Source of the DNA: Comamonadaceae bacterium
Lineage (GTDB): Bacteria; Pseudomonadota; Gammaproteobacteria; Burkholderiales; Burkholderiaceae_C
DNA: 5,340 bases
Direction: 5' to 3'
NCBI GenBank assembly: GCA_947452325.1
Contig: CANGCZ010000126.1
Location: forward strand, 1 to 5,340
Positions 1-5,340 of this stretch are shown here, one piece after another. A program made the translations under genes and the position numbers. Each line of letters opens with the position of its first letter. Position 1 is the stretch's first letter. Below the pieces are notes generated by a model that saw only the letters and a list, made by a program, of their open reading frames with translations, was not told where the DNA came from and searched no databases.

Positions 1-1187
1 ACAGTGGGCTGGCCTTTGTGCTTCACCGCTGCTGCGTAGGCCGCATACACCTTTTGCGGGTCGTGGCCACCGCGACGCAAATTCCAAATATCGTCATCGC
101 TCATCTTGGCCACCATCTCTAAGGTGCGTGGATCGCGACCGAAGAAATGTTTGCGCACATAAGCACCGTCGTTGGCTTTGAAAGCCTGGTAGTCACCGTC
201 CACGGTTTCCATCATGATGCGACGCAGCGCACCGTCTTTGTCGCGTGCAATCAGCGGGTCCCAGTTGCTGCCCCAAATCAGCTTGAGCACATTCCAACCC
301 GCGCCTCTGAATTCGCTCTCCAACTCTTGGATGATCTTGCCGTTGCCGCGCACCGGGCCATCAAGTCGCTGCAAATTGCAGTTGATAACAAAAATCAGGT
401 TGTCGAGTTTTTCACGTGCGGCCAAACCGATGGCGCCGAGCGACTCGACTTCGTCCATCTCGCCATCACCGCAAAACACCCAGACCTTGCGGTTTTCCGT
501 GTTGGCAATGCCGCGAGCATGCAAGTACTTTAAAAAACGCGCCTGGTAAATCGCCATCAGCGGGCCCAAGCCCATAGATACGGTTGGGAACTGCCAGAAC
601 TCAGGCATGAGTTTGGGATGCGGGTAACTGGACAAACCTTTGCCGTCTACTTCCTGGCGGAAATTGAGCAACTGCTCTTCGGTCAAACGCCCTTCCAGAT
701 ACGCACGTGCATACACACCGGGCGACACGTGGCCTTGTATGTACAGCAAGTCGCCGCCGTGGTTTTCGTTTTCAGCATGCCAGAAATGGTTGAAACCGGC
801 GCCGAACATATGCGCCAGAGAAGCGAACGATCCGATGTGACCGCCGAGGTCGCCGCCATCAGCCGGGTTGTGCCGGTTGGCTTTGACCACCATGGCCATG
901 GCGTTCCAGCGCATGTAAGCGCGTAAACGTTCTTCAATTTCTATGTTGCCGGGACAACGCTCTTCCTGGTCCGGCTCTAAGGTATTCACATATCCGGTGT
1001 TCGCGGAAAACGGCATGTCAATGCTGTTTTCTCTGGCGTGCTCCAGCAATTGTTCTAATAAAAAATGCGCTCTTTCGGGACCTTCAGACGCGATAACAGC
1101 GGACAGCGCGTCCATCCATTCGCGGGTTTCCTGGGAGTCGCTGTCATTGGATGCAAACGTATGCAAATTGTCTGGCAATGCTGACAT
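1..1187 (-). CDS. aceE: Pyruvate dehydrogenase E1 component (homodimeric type), N-terminal part
   Basis: This is the thiamine-diphosphate-dependent E1 subunit of the cytoplasmic pyruvate dehydrogenase complex; it decarboxylates pyruvate and acetylates the lipoyl groups of E2 (AceF). I translated the minus strand from ATG at 1187-1185 and obtained 395 complete codons before the window ends, about 45% of the roughly 887 residues of E. coli AceE. Visible landmarks are GGH at 115-117 and GH at 152-153, matching the active-site histidines H106 and H142 of E. coli as I recall them; SSYPHPKLMPEFWQFPTVS at 186-204; the ThDP/Mg motif GDGEMDE at 240-246 with its partner asparagines in INCNLQRLDGPV at 268-279; and ETVDGDYQ at 327-334. 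These resemble E. coli AceE closely. The start is fixed by a GAGGAG ribosome binding site six bases upstream. No frameshift or missing catalytic residue is seen. The gene is truncated only by the window edge and is divergent from the sensor kinase. Confidence 0.97.
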   Translation of the reverse strand, partial: MSALPDNLHTFASNDSDSQETREWMDALSAVIASEGPERAHFLLEQLLEHARENSIDMPFSANTGYVNTLEPDQEERCPGNIEIEERLRAYMRWNAMAMVVKANRHNPADGGDLGGHIGSFASLAHMFGAGFNHFWHAENENHGGDLLYIQGHVSPGVYARAYLEGRLTEEQLLNFRQEVDGKGLSSYPHPKLMPEFWQFPTVSMGLGPLMAIYQARFLKYLHARGIANTENRKVWVFCGDGEMDEVESLGAIGLAAREKLDNLIFVINCNLQRLDGPVRGNGKIIQELESEFRGAGWNVLKLIWGSNWDPLIARDKDGALRRIMMETVDGDYQAFKANDGAYVRKHFFGRDPRTLEMVAKMSDDDIWNLRRGGHDPQKVYAAYAAAVKHKGQPT

Positions 1188-1193
1188 GGTGGT

Positions 1194-1199
1194 CTCCTC
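1194..1199 (-). promoter_or_regulatory. Ribosome binding site of aceE
   Basis: Read on the minus strand this is GAGGAG, six bases before the ATG at 1187. It is a strong Shine-Dalgarno sequence and decides the aceE start. Confidence 0.85.
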
Positions 1200-1239
1200 A
1201 AAATAGCCGTGTTTCGAATCATGACAAGGTCTGGATATT

Positions 1240-1267
1240 TTGACACAATTTCAAATAGCGCTATAGT
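1240..1267 (+). promoter_or_regulatory. Sigma70-type promoter of the sensor kinase operon
   Basis: A perfect -35 box TTGACA (1240-1245) is followed by a 16-base spacer and a -10 box TATAGT (1262-1267; consensus TATAAT, one mismatch). Transcription should begin near 1274 and give a leader of about 50 bases before the kinase ATG at 1325. The -10 box overlaps a 10-bp palindrome (1255-1264), and the expected start region lies inside one copy of a direct repeat (1266-1281), so a protein bound at either would be expected to hinder initiation. The boxes are seen directly; promoter activity is inferred. Confidence 0.7.
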
Positions 1268-1287
1268 GTTTCGTATTATGAAATTGT
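1245..1287. repeat. 9-bp perfect inverted repeat flanking the kinase -10 region
   Basis: The arms are ACAATTTCA (1245-1253) and TGAAATTGT (1279-1287), with a 25-base spacer. They bracket the -10 box of the kinase promoter. The long spacer makes a useful RNA hairpin unlikely, since the left arm lies upstream of the expected transcription start. Paired protein-binding half-sites are more plausible. The right arm overlaps copy 2 of the direct repeat. Confidence 0.45.
1255..1264. promoter_or_regulatory. 10-bp palindrome ATAGCGCTAT, possible operator
   Basis: This perfect palindrome sits in the spacer of the kinase promoter and runs into its -10 box (1262-1267). It shares the core AGCGCT with the second palindrome at 1291-1300. 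A dimeric regulator bound here would be expected to block RNA polymerase. Binding is inferred. Confidence 0.4.
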
Positions 1288-1289
1288 AA
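1260..1289 (-). promoter_or_regulatory. Weak candidate promoter for aceE
   Basis: On the minus strand, TTACAA (1289-1284) and TATAGC (1265-1260) are separated by 18 bases, a modest match to sigma70 boxes (each with two mismatches). A start near 1253 would give an aceE leader of about 65 bases. Its -10 box shares bases 1262-1265 with the -10 box of the opposing kinase promoter. Other weak matches exist in the region, and the true aceE promoter could also use an activator, so this is a low-confidence call. Confidence 0.25.
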
Positions 1290-1290
1290 G

Positions 1291-1300
1291 AAAGCGCTTT
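1291..1300. promoter_or_regulatory. 10-bp palindrome AAAGCGCTTT, possible operator
   Basis: This second perfect palindrome has the same AGCGCT core. It is centred 36 bases downstream of the first and lies within the predicted 5' leader of the kinase transcript. Its AAAGCGCTTT core resembles LacI-family operators with a central CG, but which protein, if any, binds it is unknown. Confidence 0.4.
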
Positions 1301-1324
1301 GCCATTCGCCTAAACTCGACGCAA

Positions 1325-3826
1325 ATGAAAAGCAACCTGCTAAGCGCAATGACGGCCCGATGGGCCAGTTGGTGGAAAAAACAAAGCCCGAGCCGCCAGG
1401 ACCGGTTTGCGTTGCTGGCACCCATCGCAGCCGTGGGTATTTTCTTGCTGACCATCGTCAGCAGTGTGGGCTACTTGCGTATCGAGGAAATGGAGCGCGA
1501 GCAAGAAAGTGTCCAACGCGATCTGGAATACGCCCAACAAAAATTGCGTTTGCACCTGCTGGAGCAACAGGAACAAATGCTGCGTTTGGCGCGCGATTTG
1601 AGCAATGACAAGTACACGGTCATCGAATTTGCCAACGCGGCCATGGACCTGGCCAATCAAAACCCTGAAGTAGCCAGCATCAGCTGGGTTGACCCCGCTC
1701 GCCACGTGCGCTCGCATTACGCCTCCAGCGCCGCCGATTTGCAGTCATTTTCCCGACAAGGAAACTGGCTGATGTATCCCCAGACTGAAGATTCTTTTTT
1801 ACTGGCACGGGAAATAAGGCGCTCTATTTATTCGACCCCTGTATTGATCAAATCTGAAGATGGCAGCGGTTTGCAGGAAGCCCACATACAACTGCACATA
1901 CCCATGTTCAACAATGACATTTTCAAGGGCGTGGTGTTGGTGGAATACGCACTGGACAATTTATTGCGTTATGCCGTTCCCTCTGAAGTCACCGCCAGAC
2001 ACGCTGTGTCTTTGGTGGATGCCAACAACAATTTACTCGCCGGTCAAAGTATCAAACCTCGCAGTGGTTTGTTCAACTACGCGCCTTGGGAAGCCAAAGC
2101 TTACGAATACAGCGTCCCCGTCTCCACTGTCGGTAACAGCTTGCAATTGCGGGCACAGGCTTACCGCACTTCACAGGTACTGATTGGCAGCGGCTTGTTC
2201 TGGCTGGTGCTGTTGCTCAGCGGCATGACGACCTGGATGTTGATTGGCACTTGGCGTCACACGCGCAGGCGCTTGCAAGCCCAACAAGCATTGGTGGCAG
2301 AAACCAATTTTCGCCGCGCGATGGAGAATTCCATACTCACGGGCATGCGCGCCATGGACATGAATGGGCGCATCACTTATGTGAACGCGGCTTTTTGCCA
2401 GATGACCGGCTGGACAGACAAAGAATTGGTGGGATTGCGTTCGCCCTTTCCTTATTGGCCGGATGAAGACCGGCATTTGTTGAACGCAAAACTCGAAGAT
2501 CAACTCAATGGCCGGACCACGTTGAGCGGTTTTCAAATCCGGGTCAAACGCAAAAACGGCACGCTGTTCGATGCGCGCTTGTACGTCTCTCCCTTGATTG
2601 ATGCGCACGGACAGCAAACCGGCTGGATGTCCTCCATGACCGACATCACCGAGCCCAATCGCATCCGCGAGCAGCTCTCCGCGTCTTACGAGCGGTTCAC
2701 CACTGTTCTCGAAGCCCTGGATGCGTCTGTCTCCGTCACGCCTTTGGGCAGCACAGAATTGCTGTTTGCCAACAAGCTTTACAGACAGTGGTTTGGCAAC
2801 CAAAGCGAAGGCCACATGAATTTGGTGGCACAAGCAGGCATGTCATCCTTGGACTCTTCAAGCAACGACGAGACGGTAGACGATTTCTCCGGCATGCCCG
2901 GCGTCACGCTGACCCAGGCAAAATCTGAGAACTCTGAAATTTACCTGCCCAACTTGAACAAATGGCTAGAAGTCAGGTCGCGCTACTTGAACTGGGTGGA
3001 TGGCCGACTGGCACAAATGGTGATTTCCACCGACATCACCAGCCGCCGACACGCCGAAGAACAAGCCGCCTTGCAAGCCGAACGGGCTCAATCGGCCAGC
3101 CGTCTCATCACCATGGGTGAAATGGCCTCCAGCGTCGCCCACGAATTGAATCAGCCACTGACAGCGATTTCAAACTACTGCAACGGCATGGTCACGCGTA
3201 TCCAGGGCAAGCAAATCACGGAAGAAGAATTGCTCAAAGCTTTGGAGAAAACATCGCACCAGGCGCAGCGCGCCGGGCAAATCATTCAACGCATACGCAG
3301 TTTCATTCGCCGAAGCGAATCCAACCGTGTGCTGACATTGATTGCGCCCATGGTCAGCGAAGCGGTGGAATTGGCCGAACTTGAAATGCGCCGTCGACAA
3401 GTAAGGCTCAGTTTGTATGTGTCAGACCGTATTTCAAAAATTCTGGTTGACCCTATCTTGATTGAGCAGGTCTTGATCAATCTGCTGAAGAACGCGGCAG
3501 AGGCCATTGACCACGCCAAACGGCCCATGGATGACAGACATGTTGAGTTGCAAATCGTGCCCAAGATCATCGAAGACCAACAGGTGATTGCGTTTTCAGT
3601 GACTGACAACGGCAACGGCATGACCGAAGATGTGATGCAACGTGTGTTCGAAGCTTTCTACACCACCAAAAAAGAAGGCATGGGCATAGGACTGAATTTA
3701 TGCCGCTCCATCATTGAGTCTCACCAGGGTCGAATGCAAGCAGAGAACATCTACAATGGAAACACGGTTGTTGGTTGTCGATTTTCGTTCTGGTTACCGG
3801 CCAATCCAGTGATGGTCAATGTTTAA
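1325..3826 (+). CDS. Membrane-bound PAS sensor histidine kinase (FixL/DctB-like, HPK4-type core)
   Basis: This is an inner-membrane sensor that should autophosphorylate on His and pass the phosphate to the regulator encoded 34 bases downstream. Order of parts in the 833 residues: transmembrane helix about 28-51; periplasmic region about 52-285 that opens with a charged coiled coil (52-92) and continues as a probable PDC/Cache-like sensor (the stretch around 201-239 looks like the second half of such domains); transmembrane helix about 286-309; PAS about 325-440 ending TDITE; a divergent second PAS about 452-572 ending TDIT, with a Ser/Asp-rich insertion near 507-522; a helical linker; HisKA with phosphoacceptor His606 in VAHELNQPL; and HATPase_c with N box NLLKNAAEA (719-727), G1 box DNGNGM (761-766), F box VFEAFYTTKKEG and G2 box GMGIGL (785-790). 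All catalytic motifs are intact. The ATG at 1325 is the first in frame after the promoter but has no clear Shine-Dalgarno sequence; Met9 is no better. The ligand is unknown. The PAS domains show no clear FixL haem signature. Confidence 0.93.
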   Translation: MKSNLLSAMTARWASWWKKQSPSRQDRFALLAPIAAVGIFLLTIVSSVGYLRIEEMEREQESVQRDLEYAQQKLRLHLLEQQEQMLRLARDLSNDKYTVIEFANAAMDLANQNPEVASISWVDPARHVRSHYASSAADLQSFSRQGNWLMYPQTEDSFLLAREIRRSIYSTPVLIKSEDGSGLQEAHIQLHIPMFNNDIFKGVVLVEYALDNLLRYAVPSEVTARHAVSLVDANNNLLAGQSIKPRSGLFNYAPWEAKAYEYSVPVSTVGNSLQLRAQAYRTSQVLIGSGLFWLVLLLSGMTTWMLIGTWRHTRRRLQAQQALVAETNFRRAMENSILTGMRAMDMNGRITYVNAAFCQMTGWTDKELVGLRSPFPYWPDEDRHLLNAKLEDQLNGRTTLSGFQIRVKRKNGTLFDARLYVSPLIDAHGQQTGWMSSMTDITEPNRIREQLSASYERFTTVLEALDASVSVTPLGSTELLFANKLYRQWFGNQSEGHMNLVAQAGMSSLDSSSNDETVDDFSGMPGVTLTQAKSENSEIYLPNLNKWLEVRSRYLNWVDGRLAQMVISTDITSRRHAEEQAALQAERAQSASRLITMGEMASSVAHELNQPLTAISNYCNGMVTRIQGKQITEEELLKALEKTSHQAQRAGQIIQRIRSFIRRSESNRVLTLIAPMVSEAVELAELEMRRRQVRLSLYVSDRISKILVDPILIEQVLINLLKNAAEAIDHAKRPMDDRHVELQIVPKIIEDQQVIAFSVTDNGNGMTEDVMQRVFEAFYTTKKEGMGIGLNLCRSIIESHQGRMQAENIYNGNTVVGCRFSFWLPANPVMVNV

Positions 3827-3850
3827 CGGTTAGTTTTCAATAGCAATTTT

Positions 3851-3854
3851 GGAG
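3851..3854 (+). promoter_or_regulatory. Ribosome binding site of the response regulator
   Basis: GGAG lies six bases before the ATG at 3861, in the 34-base gap after the kinase stop codon. The gap contains no hairpin or T-run that would suggest a terminator, which supports cotranscription with the kinase. Confidence 0.7.
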
Positions 3855-3860
3855 TGACTG

Positions 3861-4487
3861 ATGAGTTTGATTCCTAAAAAAGGCAATGTCTACGTGGTGG
3901 ATGACGATGAAGCCGTCCGTGATTCATTGCAATGGTTGCTAGAAGGCAAAGACTACCGCGTGCGTTGCTTTGACTCCGCCGAAACTTTCCTCAGCCGCTA
4001 TGACCCGCGCGAAGTCGCCTGTCTGCTGGTCGATATACGCATGCCCGGCATCTCCGGTCTTGAATTGCAAGATCGCTTGCTGGAACGCAAATCCCCTTTG
4101 CCTATTGTTTTCATCACCGGTCATGGCGATGTGCCCATGGCGGTCACCACCATGAAAAAAGGCGCCATGGATTTCATCCCCAAGCCTTTCAAAGAAGAAG
4201 AATTGCTTAGCGTGGTCGAGCGCATGCTGGACCAAGCCCGTGAAGCCTTTGCTGACTTTCAGCACGCCGCCAACCGTGACGCCTTGATGGGCAAACTCAC
4301 TGCGCGCGAATCGCAAGTGCTAGAGCGCATCGTCGCCGGTCGCTTGAACAAACAAATCGCTGATGACTTGGGCATCAGCATCAAAACCGTTGAAGCCCAC
4401 CGTGCCAACATCATGGAAAAGCTGAACGCCAATACCGTGGCGGATCTGCTGAAAATTGCCTTGGGTCCTAACTCCGCTAAGTCCTGA
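3861..4487 (+). CDS. FixJ/TtrR-family two-component response regulator (REC + LuxR-type HTH)
   Basis: This is a cytoplasmic transcription factor of 208 residues, close to the usual FixJ length of about 204. The receiver domain spans about 8-122: acidic pocket Asp14/Asp15 in VVDDDEAVRDSL, phosphoacceptor Asp58 in LLVDIRMPG, Thr86 in FITGHGDVPMAV, and Lys108 in FIPKPF. After a linker, a LuxR/GerE helix-turn-helix runs from LTARESQVL (146) to about 200, with the recognition region NKQIADDLGISIKTVEAHRANIMEKL split over 163-188. Phosphorylation at Asp58 should release DNA-binding dimers, as known for FixJ. The only obvious partner is the kinase just upstream. The start is supported by GGAG six bases upstream. 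The ITGHGDVPMAV segment and the HTH are very FixJ-like, so the family is secure. The target genes are unknown; the divergent intergenic region next to aceE is a natural candidate for binding. Confidence 0.95.
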   Translation: MSLIPKKGNVYVVDDDEAVRDSLQWLLEGKDYRVRCFDSAETFLSRYDPREVACLLVDIRMPGISGLELQDRLLERKSPLPIVFITGHGDVPMAVTTMKKGAMDFIPKPFKEEELLSVVERMLDQAREAFADFQHAANRDALMGKLTARESQVLERIVAGRLNKQIADDLGISIKTVEAHRANIMEKLNANTVADLLKIALGPNSAKS

Positions 4488-4492
4488 GCGCC

Positions 4493-5340
4493 ATGACAGC
4501 TTCCCTCATCGATGGCAACGCGCTGTCAGTTCTGTTACGCCAACAAGTCGCCGAGCGTGTCAAGGCATTGCAATCCCAGGGTGTCAAAGCCGGACTGGCC
4601 GTCATACTGGTCGGCGATAACCCGGCCAGCCAGGTCTATGTACGCAACAAGGTCAAGGCTTGCGAACAGACTGGCATTCACTCGGTTTTAGAAAAACACG
4701 ATGCCGGTTTGAGCCAAGCCGATTTGCTCGACAGAGTGCACGCCTTGAACCGGGATGACAGCATCCACGGCATTTTGGTGCAACTGCCTTTGCCGGCGCA
4801 CATAGACGCTCAAAAAGTCATAGAGGCCATCGCCCCGGAAAAAGATGTCGATGGTTTTCATGTCGCCAGCGCAGGTGCATTGATGACCGGCCTGCCGGGT
4901 TTCTGGCCGTGTACGCCGCACGGTTGTATGAAGATGCTCGAACACATAGGCTATGCCTTGCGGGGCAAACATGCGGTGGTCATTGGACGCAGCAACATCG
5001 TCGGTAAACCCATGGCCTTGATGCTGCTGCAACAAAACGCCACCGTCACCATTTGCCACAGCGCCACCCCCGACTTGAAGATGCACACCTTGCAAGCCGA
5101 TGTCATCGTCGCTGCTGTGGGCAAACGCAATGTATTGACCGCTGACATGGTCAAACCCGGTGCTGTTGTCCTCGATGTCGGTATGAACCGCGATGACGAA
5201 GGCAAGCTCTGCGGTGACGTCGACTTTGCCGGCGTCAGCCAGGTGGCGTCTTACATCACACCGGTGCCAGGTGGCGTCGGCCCCATGACCATCACCATGT
5301 TGCTGGTCAACACCCTTGAATCTGCCGAACGACACGCCAT
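4493..5340 (+). CDS. folD: Bifunctional methylenetetrahydrofolate dehydrogenase/methenyltetrahydrofolate cyclohydrolase, C-terminus cut by window edge
   Basis: This cytoplasmic enzyme of one-carbon metabolism oxidises 5,10-methylene-THF with NADP+ to 5,10-methenyl-THF and hydrolyses that to 10-formyl-THF, which supplies purine and formyl-Met-tRNA synthesis. I translated 282 complete codons; E. coli FolD has 288, so only a few residues are missing. Visible are the catalytic Tyr49 and Lys53 (YVRNK), VQLPLP at 96-101, KDVDGF at 117-122 with Asp120, the nucleotide-binding GRSNIVGKP at 165-173, and the family signature PGGVGPMT at 259-266. The ATG lies only five bases after the regulator stop codon, and no clear Shine-Dalgarno sequence precedes it, so translational coupling to the regulator is plausible. 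No break or missing active-site residue is seen. Confidence 0.97.
   Translation, partial: MTASLIDGNALSVLLRQQVAERVKALQSQGVKAGLAVILVGDNPASQVYVRNKVKACEQTGIHSVLEKHDAGLSQADLLDRVHALNRDDSIHGILVQLPLPAHIDAQKVIEAIAPEKDVDGFHVASAGALMTGLPGFWPCTPHGCMKMLEHIGYALRGKHAVVIGRSNIVGKPMALMLLQQNATVTICHSATPDLKMHTLQADVIVAAVGKRNVLTADMVKPGAVVLDVGMNRDDEGKLCGDVDFAGVSQVASYITPVPGGVGPMTITMLLVNTLESAERHA

Larger units (their letters stand above)
1209..1281. repeat. Two-copy direct repeat GTGTTTCGNATNATGA in the divergent promoter region
   Basis: Copy 1 is at 1209-1224 (GTGTTTCGAATCATGA) and copy 2 at 1266-1281 (GTGTTTCGTATTATGA). They match at 14 of 16 positions and start 57 bases apart, in the same orientation. Copy 1 lies in the probable aceE leader, just upstream of its ribosome binding site; copy 2 covers the end of the kinase -10 box and the expected start site. 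This is the usual look of a two-site operator, but no known consensus is recognised. Confidence 0.55.

Noticed and set aside
147..549. Overlapping plus-strand open frames of 111-128 codons
   Set aside because: They are antisense to the ThDP-binding domain of aceE, which continues without a break across the whole segment; they have no ribosome binding site or domain.
1291..1300. AAAGCGCTTT as a CcpA-type catabolite (cre) site
   Set aside because: The core resembles cre, but the flanks do not complete the palindrome, and CcpA belongs to Gram-positive Firmicutes, which this window is not.
2297..2646. First PAS domain as an oxygen-sensing haem PAS like FixL
   Set aside because: I could not identify the proximal histidine and surrounding FixL haem-pocket signature; FixJ-like partnership alone does not imply haem.
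2171..2833. A 220-codon open frame on the minus strand inside the kinase gene
   Set aside because: It lies antisense to well-supported PAS coding sequence, has no recognisable domain, and its composition (rich in His, Gln, Arg, Ala) is typical of an antisense shadow frame.
3827..3860. Terminator between the kinase and the regulator
   Set aside because: There is no GC-rich hairpin followed by a T-run in the 34-base gap; only a ribosome binding site is seen.
3939..4316. A 125-codon minus-strand open frame inside the response regulator
   Set aside because: It is a shadow of the receiver domain, which has all its conserved residues in the plus-strand frame.
4688..5335. A 215-codon open frame on the minus strand inside folD
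   Set aside because: It is antisense to folD, whose catalytic motifs are intact throughout; the translation is rich in His, Gln and Val and has no family signature.
1..5340. Mobile element, CRISPR array, phage or toxin-antitoxin gene
   Set aside because: No transposase, integrase, spaced repeats or terminal inverted repeats were seen; nearly all of the window is occupied by four recognisable chromosomal genes.

Overview
The window reads as a chromosomal housekeeping segment of a Gram-negative proteobacterium, most likely a betaproteobacterium of the Burkholderiales (Comamonadaceae-like). This rests on the homodimer-type pyruvate dehydrogenase E1 (AceE), the FixJ/TtrR-type two-component pair, balanced base composition, and my recollection (not checked) that aceE, a PAS sensor kinase, a response regulator and folD lie together in that family. 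I see no insertion sequence, phage gene, CRISPR array, tRNA or rRNA.

Layout: positions 1-1187 on the minus strand hold the first 395 codons of aceE, which runs off the left edge. Positions 1188-1324 are a 137-base divergent intergenic region rich in symmetrical and repeated sequence. On the plus strand follow an 833-residue membrane sensor histidine kinase (1325-3826), a 208-residue FixJ-family response regulator (3861-4487) and folD (4493 to the right edge, lacking only its last few codons). The three plus-strand genes are separated by 34 and 5 bases with no visible terminator, so they probably form one operon.

How the parts may work together: the kinase has a large periplasmic sensor, two cytoplasmic PAS-like domains and an HPK4-type core, and should phosphorylate Asp58 of the adjacent LuxR-type regulator. 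The shared intergenic region carries a near-consensus sigma70 promoter reading toward the kinase, a 14/16 direct repeat, two 10-bp palindromes with the same AGCGCT core and a 9-bp inverted repeat. This suggests tight and possibly reciprocal control of the signalling operon and of pyruvate entry into the TCA cycle. That the pair senses a carbon or energy signal and controls aceE is inference from position. The ligand and regulon are not visible in the sequence.
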